NCBI GenBank assembly: GCA_018398805.1 | Contig: JAGFBZ010000684.1 | Coordinates: 62,001-126,000 of the forward strand | Direction: 5' to 3' | DNA length: 64,000 nucleotides | Origin: Hirundichthys speculiger | Taxonomy: Eukaryota; Chordata; Actinopteri; Beloniformes; Exocoetidae | In this document: in pieces, positions 13,630-24,000 of the stretch | Numbering within the stretch: position 1 is the first letter of the stretch | Layout of the letters: every line of letters begins with the position of its first letter | Position numbers and translations under genes: made by a program | Notes under the pieces: model-generated | Told to the model about the DNA's origin: nothing | Database searches by the model: none | What the model saw: only the letters and a program-made list of their open reading frames with translations

Positions 13630-14537
13630 CGTGTAATCAGAACTATGTTTAACTGAGTATGGATGTTCTTTCTTCTGTGGGTTTCTTACAGGTGCTCTGA
13701 CTTCCTCCAGAAGTCCAATTCATGTTTGACATTCATGACATTCATGTTTGGTTAATTGGCGTTTCTTAAATTGATTGTAGGTATGATTGCATGGTTGCGT
13801 CAGCCATGATGTCCTGTTCAAAGTGCTCTCTGCTTCTCACCCAGTAGACATAACCCGGTCTTTGCTCCAACTCATATCATCCTCCAATGGGATGAGACAA
13901 GTATACAGGATGGATGGATATGAAATTAATCTTCTGATGCGATGCACGTGCTGATTCCTGCACCCATGTCATACTCTCATTACTGTGTTTGGTTGTTAAT
14001 GGAGAGACATGTGTACAACATTACTTTGATGCTCACTAGTCATCTTTTAAATAGCATAAATCAGAAATTATAATTTCCATGGCGCAGTCAGGAGTTGGAG
14101 GAATCGGTGAAAAAGGAAAATAAAAGAAATGTGGTGTTTCAGGTCTGAAAAATTAGCATCTGCAGCGACAGTTTACTAGTTATGCAGAGATGAGCTCGTT
14201 GATTCTTGCTTTCCCAGTGTGCGGCGCAGCCTTTTTTAGGTCGTTTTCACACATGTTGGTGCTCACCAGATTACACGGTACCAGTTAGTTCGGTTCATGT
14301 TGTTTTCACTGTAGCCCAGACACCACAGCATGTGGCGACAGTCTTGGCAGCGGGTCATGTTTCCATGACAGCCAGCCTGAAGCGAAGAGCTGAAAAGCAC
14401 GGTGACACGACAACTACGTGCTGTTGGCCCAGACTTGGCCATTTTTCTCTACATTATTTAACTGTAGATGAGCCAAACAGCTTGTCAACCAAGCGGCTGG
14501 AAGTCGTTTGTCTGCGACCGCTAGCGTTACTTTGTTA

Positions 14538-15142
14538 CCTCCGCCAAGGAGGTTATGTTTTTGTCGGCGTTGATCTGTTTGTCTGTCTGTTTGTTTGCCT
14601 GCGTTCAAGATAACTCAAAAAGTTATGGATGGATTTTGATGAAATTTTCAGGAGTTGTCAGAAATGTGAAAAGGAAGAACTGATTTCATTTTGGGTGTGA
14701 TCGGAAGAAATCCTGGATTCTGGATCACTTTCAAATTTTCCATGACGTTGCGGTAAATGGGGCCAAAAGTTTTGTTTCTCAATATCTCTATTAATTATTG
14801 CCCAAAACTCATGAAATTTGACTCAGGGATTGACAATGGGAACCTCTATCAAATTTCAAAGGCTGATCCGGATCTGATCCAGGAGGCGGATTTTATCGCA
14901 ATCTCTATAAAAACATTGAGGTTGTTTAATTTCAATATATTGACTTTGGAAACAAATATTACATGAAATCTTTATAGCATTATTGTTTATTTTTGTGTGC
15001 ATCACAAAATAAAGATATGGTACTTTTTTAGCGGTCCCTTATTGTCAGTGCTATATGTACGACTAATATTTATGGTGTAAATCGCTATATGGGAGAATTG
15101 TTGCGCTTGGCGGAGGTCTGCGCTCTCCGAGTGCTTTTCTAG
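14538..15142. mobile_element. Non-autonomous repeat with CTCCGCCAAG inverted ends
   Basis: It opens with CCTCCGCCAAGGAGGTTATG at 14538 and has the inverted counterpart CTTGGCGGAGG at 15106-15116, followed by CGCTCTCCGAGTGCTTTTCT. A TTTGTCTG-rich low-complexity run follows the left end. It resembles a repeat seen widely in animal genomes (recalled, not searched); its superfamily is not assigned. There is no coding capacity. Confidence 0.6.
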
Positions 15143-15520
15143 TTTCGTCGTTCTCCTTCACAACTGATAGCACTATGCAAGCATGTTTAGCTTAGATGTG
15201 TGCTGTACACCCTTGGAGATGGGCCGGCCTGATGTCCTGGAGCTTTCGCACCACAAACAAACAGCAACAGAGTTTGACGATGACCGAGTCCCCCCCTCTT
15301 CCAACTGCTCTCTGGCCATTTTGGCCATTTAGGCCCGTTTTGGCGCGCACCAGAGGGTGGTTGCTGTGTTCACACTGACCCAAGTGAACTGCGATCATGA
15401 CCAAAAACCCCTCTGGGCCGACCTAACCAGTATGTCCCTGTTGAACATTCTCTGAGTTAAGCGAAAGATGAACTGATGTCTAAGGCAGAGCAGCAGTCTA
15501 GAAACAGTCTATGTGCTGTT

Positions 15521-15971
15521 TAGGGCTGTAGCGATACACTAATCTCACGATACGATACGATATGATACGATACACGATATTTGGCTCACAATACGATATA
15601 TATCGATATTCATCTTACAATACATTTACTTCATTTTCCGAAAGATTTTAAAGGGTAAAAGTGATTTTGGTGACATCTTTTGAGTGTTCCAATGACTTTG
15701 TTGGAATTAATTGAACTGAAAACATCAATTACACATTATATGGCTGACAGGCAGCTTGCAAATGCTGGACAAAATGAATAAAAGATTTGTTAAGAAAAAT
15801 AGTTTCATTTATTTAAACAGTGCAAATTATTGCTTGCAAGCTTTTAAAAGTGGGACATGGGGATTTTGAAAGATGCTTAGAATATCGATGCCCGCGGCTG
15901 AAAAAGCGATACTCTCTGGGGAAACAAAATATTGATATATATCACAGAATCGATAAAATTGCTCAGCTCTA
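15521..15971 (+). mobile_element. hAT MITE, 'TAGGGCTGTAGCGATAC' family, copy 1
   Basis: A 451-bp element between perfect 8-bp duplications GTGCTGTT (15513-15520, 15972-15979). The left end is TAGGGCTGTAGCGATAC and the right end reads GCTCAGCTCTA, giving short imperfect inverted ends. The interior includes ACGATACGATA arrays. Related copies lie at 30470, 49079 and 56594. Confidence 0.92.
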
Positions 15972-15979
15972 GTGCTGTT

Positions 15980-17569
15980 CATTATGAATTTATTTAGTTT
16001 AAATCAGATAGAAATCAGACATGTGTGCAAAGTGTGGAAAAGGGTTATTCCCTGGTAGGTATTGTTCTGCCTCGTGAAGGGTTTAGTATTATAATGCAGG
16101 TGTCGTGTTGAGGTAATTTCGCTGCCTGTTGCCGGTCAGCATCTTTTTTTATAAAACCCAGTTACAAAATAAATAGGTTGCACACAGGAGCAGAAGGACC
16201 TCAACATCCACGATGGCTGCACTCCCCCTTTATGGGAGTTTCAATCTGTGCCGTGTTCATACGTATGCAGTTTTACGGAGCCTTTCCTGACTGTAAGACT
16301 TGGTTGACAGATGCTGCTAAACTGCATTGTTTTAGCGTGACCTTACCCTCTGCTGCAGTGAGACCTCCTACAGCTCTCAGACAAAGTCCGTGTGGCTGAC
16401 AGGAAGCAGGTTAATGGAGTGGGCGCTAACGGGCGCTTGATTGCAGTTGTTGCTTGTTCGCTTCTGAATTGGACTGCCGTCACACAGTTCATGAATTGAA
16501 CTGCGCGTGGGTGGCTTTGGGAAGCGGATGTAATTTTTCACTCTATTTTCCTCTTTTGATGTGACATATCAGGCAAGTGTGTGTGATTTTCACCCCCCCT
16601 CACCCACCCGATCTAAGCAAAGGGATGCAAATGAAAAAGATGTGGGCTGCAATGTGATTCTGACCTCGAAACTGTGTTTTTAATCCTGGGGATCCTCCCA
16701 CAAGTCTATCTGATTATTACAAAAAAAATAATAAAATACAACCGCAGGATCAGCTGTGAGGAGGCAGTCTCTTAATTTTACTGGGTGTGTGACGGCGTGG
16801 GAAATAACTTTTGCATGATTGCAGAGGGCAGGCTATTAAGCCGGTAATTGCTTAAACTAAATCCATGTTCCATCAGAATATTTTTTTTTTTCTTGAATAT
16901 CATGTTGCTGGGTGTTTTTCTGGTCCATTAATGACTAGTAGGGATTAAAAAAAGAAAATTATAATTTCAGTTTTAATTTAGGTGATTAAAGGCATATTTC
17001 CGCTGCAGTGTATAGATCAGATTACCACAGGAGTGCTTCTGCTCTGTCATTAATCTGTTTATAAAAATGACTTGTCAGCATCAGAGGGCAGAAGAGCTCA
17101 CCGGTGATTGCCTGCACATAATTTGAATATTAATATCAGCTCGTTCCAGCCCTCACCTCTTACCACCCTTAGTGCTTTGGACACGCTACAGTTCCTCCTC
17201 ACGTTCACAGCAGGAGAGGTGGTTTTAATAGCAGCTAAGGCAGAGTGGTGATCCGCGGCGTGAACCCTCTCAGCTCCCTCTAGTTTGTGCCTCCTCTTGG
17301 GAGGGGAAATCTGTTTCAGAGCTGCAGTACTTCTCTCCACAGCAGTTACTGGCTGTCTGTCTGTGCACTCAATTAATCCAGATGCTCAACTGGCACAAAG
17401 TCGCTTTTTTTTTGCAGAGCAGAGATCAGCCAGCGAGCTCTCACTTTCAAGCGGGAAAACGGGAGAAGAGAGGGAGGCTGCAGAGTGTGCGCGTCAAAAT
17501 TCAAACCTCGACAGGGGCGCGCATGGTTCACTCCCACTCCCACTCGACTCAGCCCACCTAACGAATGTG
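15980..17569. other. Upstream region of the 'MGA' exon
   Basis: Non-coding sequence that becomes less AT-rich towards 17200-17560, as expected near a promoter. Two overlapping ORFs (17098-17340 minus and 17285-17764 plus) are not in the frame of the recognised exon and match nothing known. No transposon was identified. Confidence 0.5.
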
Positions 17570-17577
17570 TATATAAA
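17570..17577 (+). promoter_or_regulatory. Candidate TATA box of the 'MGA' first exon
   Basis: TATATAAA lies 182 bp upstream of the start codon at 17752. Initiation about 25-30 bp downstream would give a 5' UTR of roughly 150 nt. No intervening splice site is needed to reach the exon. The motif and its position are seen; promoter activity is inferred. Confidence 0.5.
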
Positions 17578-17751
17578 GGAGAAGTTGGACCGGAGAGTTG
17601 ATTTTTATTTTCAAATTTCCTTTTGTTTTTTTGTTGTTTATTTTTCTTTCACCACTTTCTTTCACTCCCGAGCTGCCCGAGTGTGGGAGTGCAAGTGTGT
17701 GAAATTTAGCAGGACTTCCAGATCACTGAGCGAGAAAGTCTGGAGGGCATC

Positions 17752-17809
17752 ATGGGAGCTTTAATGGTCATTTTTTCCCTTCAGCCGAAACAAAGACGCA
17801 AGACGACAG
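17752..17809 (+). CDS. kcnip4: kcnip alternative first coding exon, KChIP1-like N-terminus
   Basis: This exon encodes the 19-residue N-terminus MGALMVIFSLQPKQRRKTT plus one base of the next codon. It resembles mammalian KChIP1, whose N-terminus also starts MGA, has FS and LQ, and ends in KQRR; this one is one residue shorter. The donor is ACAG|GTAGGC after phase 1. Joined to 60993 it reads ..[11 protein letters not shown], in frame. The start codon has A at -3 and G at +4. Gly2 is kept, so N-myristoylation as in KChIP1 is possible, but the Ser/Thr usually favoured at position 6 is absent. KChIPs are cytosolic EF-hand subunits of Kv4 channels, and the N-terminus tunes trafficking and inactivation. 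The gene is probably a kcnip; whether this paralogue is kcnip4 or kcnip1 is uncertain. Confidence 0.75.
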
Positions 17810-19245
17810 GTAGGCGTGAGGGGAAGGGGGAGGAAGAGGTCATAATATGACACATTAAGACAAGGATGTTGCTTTTAATTCTGTATTTCTTGTTTTTTTT
17901 TAGAGCATTTTATATAATTCTCCTTGTGTTACAGAGTGAGGCATCCAGAAAGTTCCTCATTAAAACTGTTTCTTCCATAATTCCACCTTAATTCATGTTG
18001 CCTCATCAGCAGCCCATGAAATTGACTTCAAATTGAAATTGAAACATTTCAAGCTGAACTCCACAAACTTGCCTGACTTTTTCAATTTGCTTTTCCCGTT
18101 TTTGATTTCACAGTGAGAGCACACACGTCTTGCCATATTTAGCCTGTGCAGAAGTATTTGTATGTTGCATCAGTGTCTTCCTGCAATAATATGCATCACC
18201 ATCACAGCTTAACACTGCAACAAAAGACCAAGTCCACTCTTTATCAAAGAGTAATTAAATGTTGAGTTAGACCAGTAGACATAACTGTCATTTAGTTGCG
18301 CTGCGGGAAAGAGACTGAATAGATGACACTTAAAGTACAGTAAGTCATATTTCACTTGGGTATTGCCGAAGAGCTTGAAAGCAAAATGAATGAGGGAGTC
18401 TGCGTAACTCTCTTAAGCAATAGATCTTGGAGTAGGCAGTTGGGTGCACTGTAAGCACATTTCACAGAGAGCTTGAAGGGAGAACGTGGGATACAGTTAT
18501 GCATTCGTTTTCATGCATATAAGGTACCACAGCGGCATGGTGATGTTCAGTGCAGAATCTACACAGTAGGCTTTAAAAATTGACACTAAATATCCACTGT
18601 AATACAGACTGGTTGATGGTGAGTGGTCCAAAATTGTGGTTTATATGCCTGTTGTTTCTCTCTGAACTATAGTGGGAGGCATACGATTGAAATTTCAAAC
18701 AAAAACAGGCTTTACATTCCTAAACCCTTAAAGGAAACAAGATGCTCATGTGTTTCAAGCTTGTTGTTCATGTGTTTCTTGTGGCACGTGGGGGCACATT
18801 GTATTGTAGAGTACATTGCTTTATTTTATCTTTATACTATTTTTTTTTTTGTCTTTATATAATCCAATAAAATAACTCATCATGGCTGAGGACAGCCTCC
18901 TCATCTTCATCATCACAACTCCTGCTGCTGGATTATAAGTATCCCAAATAGATGGGGGGTGGGGTTCGTTGTGATTGGACATGTGTCCGTCTCCACTATT
19001 TTTCGCCGCTATTTTTTTCTCCATTTATTCCAGTAGACGGGTTCAACTCTCTATTTCACAGTCAGTGTTGATCTCTTTCTTGATGAACTTGTGAGGTTCT
19101 GCATGTCGACTGTTTCGTCCTGGCTCGGAATCAGTGGGAGTTCCGAAAACCGGAAGTTTACTGTCTCGCAAAAGCTCCAAATGCGACAGTAGCGACCAGT
19201 GCTGCCACCCAGTGGATGCCATTTTCACGGCACTCGGGTTTCCTC
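17810..19245 (+). other. First part of the intron after the 'MGA' exon
   Basis: The intron begins GTAGGC at 17810. To about 19245 it is AT-rich with a short poly-T at 18840-18850; no further exon was found. Confidence 0.5.
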
Positions 19246-19249
19246 TATT

Positions 19250-19532
19250 GGGTGGCTGTAGCTCAGTTGGTAGAGCGGGTCGTCCAGTCACTGGGAGGTT
19301 GACGGTTTGATCCCGGCTTCAACTGTCCACATGCCAAAGTGTCCTTGGGCAAGACACTGAACCCTAACTTGCCTCCAGTGGGTCTGGCAGCACCTTGCAT
19401 GGCAGCAGCTGCCCACTGGTGTATGAATGTGTGTGTGAATGGGTGAATGAGAGGCCATTGTAAAGCGCTTTGATGGCACCATGATGGTGTCTGGAAAGCG
19501 CTATATAAGTGCAGTTCATTTACCATTTACCA
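19250..19532 (+). mobile_element. tRNA-derived SINE
   Basis: The head is tRNA-like: an A-box (TAGCTCAGTTGGTAGAGC, 19259-19276) and a B-box-like GGTTTGATCCC about 40 bp downstream, i.e. an internal RNA polymerase III promoter. The body carries the GTGTCCTTGGGCAAGACACT block known from teleost tRNA SINEs, and the tail has the GCGCTATATAAGTGCAG segment followed by TTTACCATTTACCATT repeats. The A-box/B-box pair is seen directly; the family is recalled. It is not a functional tRNA gene, as the head does not close into a full cloverleaf acceptor stem. Confidence 0.85.
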
Positions 19533-22104
19533 TTTTATTGTAGCTGTAGAGACAGAAGTGACATGCCGTCGTGCACATGACATAAATAATGTTAGGCTGC
19601 TTACTTTGTTTAACAAAGGAGCAAGGACTTTCCATAAGAAAGTTAACGTTAAATGACTTCCCTTGTGATCTGGGTCGCGATAGAAAATTAAAGAAAAAGA
19701 ATCAACTTCTGTCTCTGTTCTGTTGGGGGTTGGAAAAACACTGCTGATGTTGAGCTGCAGCTGCTGGATTAATCTGTGACTAAACTGTCATCAGGACTGT
19801 AAGGGCCCGATCTTCTGCCAGATCTGCTAAAGCCGCTATTAAGGGATAGCGGGTAGCGGGAGGGACGTTCCCCCGCAAAAATCGCAATCTTCCACCTTGC
19901 TAAACCCGCTATCCCACCTGCGCTACCCGCTACATTATGCATAGGAGTGGTTAGGGCGTTCCACCTGTTAAACCAATCAGTGCGTCAGTAGCCATTGCCT
20001 TTAAGAGCAGGTTGTGCTACCCGCAAACCGCTATGGAGCATCTTTTCATCCAGATCAGAGCAGCTCGTCTGGAACTCTGCTGTAGAGCTTCCTCCTCCTA
20101 CTTCCTCCTCCTCCTCTGCACTGATATAAACATAAAAATAATTTTACACAGACAATTCCTATCGGCTACCTGAAAGTCCCAGATAGTTGGTGCGCTCCCA
20201 GTAAACATGCTCTGGTCGTCTATGGTTTAACTGGTGAGCAAGCCATTTTCTCAGCACTTCTGACAATTAGACCAAGTTTGCTATGAAGAAATCTTTGGTC
20301 TTGAGTCCGTACAAAAATTGGCAAATTGGAGATGAAGCATTTTTCTTTTTCATTCCTTTAATTAAAATAAAAAAGTTAGCAGCAGCTTCTACTCCCCTGG
20401 TAAACTTTAATTTGTTTATTATATGTTTTGTACAGATTTCTCAGATCCCTCACTGACGATAAAAGACTTTCGTGACAAGAACACACCATAAAACACTGCC
20501 TGAGAGGCACCGTAATGGCACCATAATGGTACTCCATGTCCCACTCTGATGCTTTTCAATTCATTTTCATAGCTGCATTAATCTGCATGAGTAGGAATGA
20601 CGGTCCAGTAACCTCTCACTGAAGCTGTGGCCTTTTCAAACTCTCCCGGACCAGTTTTAAGTGTCCCGCAGTGTATGAAATGCCCTAAGATAATAGACAC
20701 ATTAGTGTTGCTATGGCGATATGAGGAGTGTGTCCCTGCACTTTCTGTTACATAAACGTCTCGCCCGTTTGTGTGGGAGTCGGATAGGTACACTCAGTCT
20801 GTTCATCAGTCACAAGTAGTTATTCTATCAGGAACTTTGAGGTTGCAATGCACGCTGAATTTATTAAAGGTGACGGGAATGTCCAGCACGCTCCTTGTTG
20901 CTGGCCTGCTCTCCTTTCAGGCCTTCTGGTGTTTACAGAGCTGAGTGGCGACTCTGGCCAACCACGGCGAGAGCAGCTGTCATTTTTGGGGTTCGCTACC
21001 AATCACGATGCAAGCTCGCGCGCCCCATCTGATCTGACTTAAAAACGACTCCATCTCTGCTGAAATGCAACCCTTAAGAGTAAACAACTATCACTTTGTA
21101 CGAGAATCGTCAAGCTTGTGCTGAGCATAACGACTAAGAAAACAAAAACTGAACTTTGGTTTAAAGTTATCTTTGAGTATTGCCTGCTTCCGCTGTCTCT
21201 GAACAGTTTAATTGATATTATTATACTGAATCGGAGGTAAATAATTCCAGTAAAAGTACTGTAAACCACTGTACGCTAAAGGGACTTTGGATCTGTCTCA
21301 TTAATTTTCTCCCAGCCCTTCTGACACATGCAACACTTCTCTCACAATCCCTGCTCTGCTTTCAGAAGTGCTTGGTGGGTGACGCCACAGCGCAGCAGAG
21401 CTGAGAGAACATTTAGTGCGGTTATGGCTCTTTTGTTCGTGTAACTCCAGGTATTAACTGCCAGCTGTCTGGTCTCTGGTAAACGTGCAGTGGTTATTGA
21501 TATGACGTACACTGATGTTCAGAGTTTTTATGTCCCTGTAGGAATTACTGCAGGGAGCTTCACTGCTACGGTTACTGAAATAAAACTATCTCCCATCATC
21601 CCATCATTCCATTTCCTGAGGCGTATGGATAAATCTGTATGCCACTGGGAATGATGTTTGTTTACCGCACCAACTGCTGGAAGATGTTATAGAACAAGGA
21701 CTGCTCTTACATGAGAAACACAGCTAATCTATGAATCTCCAACTTTCATTTTATTTATCTTTTTTTTAGTGTTATTGCCAGAAATGTAATCATATCCCTA
21801 TCTGAAGTAATTTTATCCCGACAAGCGTGTCGCTGCTGTTTCCCGGATTAATATTTAGACTTGGAAGAAACAAAAGTAACATCAGCTGGCTTCGGGTTGC
21901 GAAGGGGTTGTTTTGGGTTTCTGCCGCGGCGTAACACTCACTGGTTCACTGGCATCAATCGTCACATTCCCACCGGGGCGTGGTGGTCCAATATCAGGAT
22001 GTGCACTTGCAGCTGGATTATTGACTGCCATGCAGCTAGAAAAAGCTGTGCAGGTGCAGAAAAGTGGGATTAGCTGCATACAGATAGCGATCTGGCTAAC
22101 AATA
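19533..22104. other. Intronic sequence, mostly unremarkable
   Basis: Apart from a fold-back rich in AGCGGG/CCCGCT at about 19800-19935 (see findings), nothing is recognisable. Several ORFs of 60-93 codons here have no family resemblance or splice context. Confidence 0.45.
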
Positions 22105-22284
22105 GTTCATCAGAGATTTGCCCATTCGCGGTTCACCGTTCGCGGCCCTATGTTCGTGGATTTTGCTCTCAAAGTTTTTTTTTTATGTATTTGAATTTGT
22201 GGTAGCCCCCTGCGATTTTATGAATTTCTTAGGGCATTTTTTGGCAGAAAAACATTTACATCCAACCCTAACTAGTTTTTTTGT

Positions 22285-22380
22285 GTATATACATATATAT
22301 ATATATATATATCTATATATATATATATATATATTTATATATTTTTTTTTTTTTTTTTTTTAAATTATTATTATTAATAA
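22285..22380. repeat. AT dinucleotide microsatellite with poly-T tail
   Basis: A run of TA repeats (about 22290-22345) merges into about 20 T residues and then an ATT-rich stretch. It lies between the outer repeat's left part and the element at 22531. Confidence 0.95.
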
Positions 22381-22530
22381 ATATTATCACACTACAAAAT
22401 GAAAAAGTTTTTAATTCATCATAACTACATTTTTACTGAATTGTGAGTAAGAATGTCTTTAGAATATGTTTGGGAAGCATATTTTAGCGTATATAATATC
22501 ATACATAGGCCTTTTAAAACTGCATCAATA

Positions 22531-23194
22531 CCGTATTGGCCTGAAAATAGGACGACCCCTATTTTTCATCATTTTGGGAAAATAGAAATATGATGAAGAC
22601 AATAAGGTTATTCATAAAACAACTTTTTATTGTACAATTACTATAGAAAAAATCACAAAGATAACATTCTGCTGTATAGTTGAACATTTTAATGATTTAA
22701 TCTTTTTTAGGAAGTATGCTACCAAACTTAAGGTAGGGTACATGTCAGGTTTCCATGTTATTTAAGATCAAGATATAGTACTATTTAATAAACTTTATTC
22801 TCTTAAAATCTGAGACTATGACTCAGTGAATAAGCAACAACCAAGTAGTTCAATAACTGCATTAATGATGTCAATAACTGCATAACCATCAAAGTCAAGT
22901 TATATTCAATTTCAAGAACAACATTAATAATTTATTTTTGTTAAAAAAAATACAAAATCTGGACTGCAACAAAACTTTCAAACCTCTTTGTTCAGCACGG
23001 TCACGTGTTTCCTGCGTTCGCTGTGATGCTCCATTCACTTACTGGTTACTCCAGTGTGGCTCCATCTAGTGGCACAGATGTGTAACTACAACAGAAAAGT
23101 CTAGTCCTCGATTATAAAAAAAAAAAAAAAAACCCCAATTTCTGAGAATATGATTTCTAGAATAAAATATCGTCCTATATTTGAGCCAATACGG
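22531..23194 (-). mobile_element. Non-autonomous DNA element with CCGTATTGGC ends
   Basis: A 664-bp element whose left end CCGTATTGGCCTGAAAATAG is mirrored by the right end (reverse complement CCGTATTGGCTCAAATATAG), with GGACGA following in both. TA flanks both ends, consistent with a TA target. The interior matches, in reverse, the left half of the element at 1321-3083, and part of it matches 35048-36197. No transposase is encoded. The superfamily is not assigned. Confidence 0.8.
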
Positions 23195-23419
23195 TAATTC
23201 ACAGATTTGTTTGGATTTGCAGCAGGAGGAATGGACGTAACCCCTGTGAATAATAAGGGTATAGTGTACTCTCACTCTGTTGTGCACTGCTGGTTTGGTT
23301 TATATTTAATTCCTAAATAAAAGACGAGGATCAAATTATATTAAGAGGCTCGGGTTTTCATGTGCATATATTTTTGATAAAAAAAAAAATCAGAACGACA
23401 TGAACATTCATGTAAAGGA

Positions 23420-24000
23420 AACCCCAATTTCAAAGGAGTTGGGACGCTGTGTTTTACTAGAGATAAAATATGGATTTATGAGATTTGCAAATCATCATTC
23501 TGTTTTGATTTCAGTCTTCCACAGCAGCCCAACTTTTTTTTGGATTTGGGGTTATTCACCCTCAGTTGGCTGATGGATGTTCAGAAAATAAAAAACTTAT
23601 AGGCAAAGATTTGCTTTAGACAATTGCTGACATGACTAATATTCTTTGTTGTGGATAATAGTTATATATAAATATATATTAACATCATTTTCATAAAACC
23701 TGGCGGGGGGGAGAAAACTCAAATCTGAAGCCCCAGTTGGATGTAAGCATGTTCAAGACTGATAGAGAATAGAAATACCATGATCAATATATCACATGGG
23801 CTCTGGAGCACTTTGGGGTCAGGAAAACTATAAATAACCCAACGCAGTCTGCCGCTGCATCCAGAAATGAAAGCTGGAACTTCATTATGCAAGGGGAAGT
23901 CATTTATCAGTTCTGTGCAGAAATGTCACAGAAACACAGAAATGGACGTTTTTATTGCATCTTGAAAAAGTTCCAAATCTTTTTTTGGTTTTAGTTTTAA
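23420..24000. mobile_element. Decayed teleost DNA element with AACCCCAATT ends
   Basis: The left end AACCCCAATTTCAAAGGAGT (23420) faces an inverted copy ending at 23553 (..GGATTTGGGGTT). A further degenerate end (AAGTTCCAAATCTTTTTTTG) lies near 23970-23990. Between them, about 23780-23920 resembles the internal part of a common teleost repeat (ATCACATGGGCTC, then CGCTGCATCCA), from memory. It is rearranged and non-functional. Confidence 0.55.

Larger units (their letters stand above)
22115..23275. mobile_element. Outer decayed DNA element split by later insertions
   Basis: The left part (CATTCGCGGTTCACCGTTCGCGG, with CGTTCGCGG motifs, from about 22123) and the right part (ACCCCTGTGAATAATAAGGG near 23239-23260) look like opposite ends of one 'CGCGAATAA..AGGG' type teleost repeat. 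The AT microsatellite and the element at 22531-23194 sit between them. The pairing is by eye and no target duplication is clear, so the outer borders are approximate. Confidence 0.4.

Noticed and set aside
17285..17764. 159-codon plus-strand ORF over the 'MGA' promoter and exon
   Set aside because: It is in a different frame from the recognised exon, has no family resemblance and lies across the putative promoter.
19250..19325. A genuine tRNA gene
   Set aside because: The A and B boxes are good, but the sequence continues into a standard SINE body and tail and lacks a complete acceptor stem.
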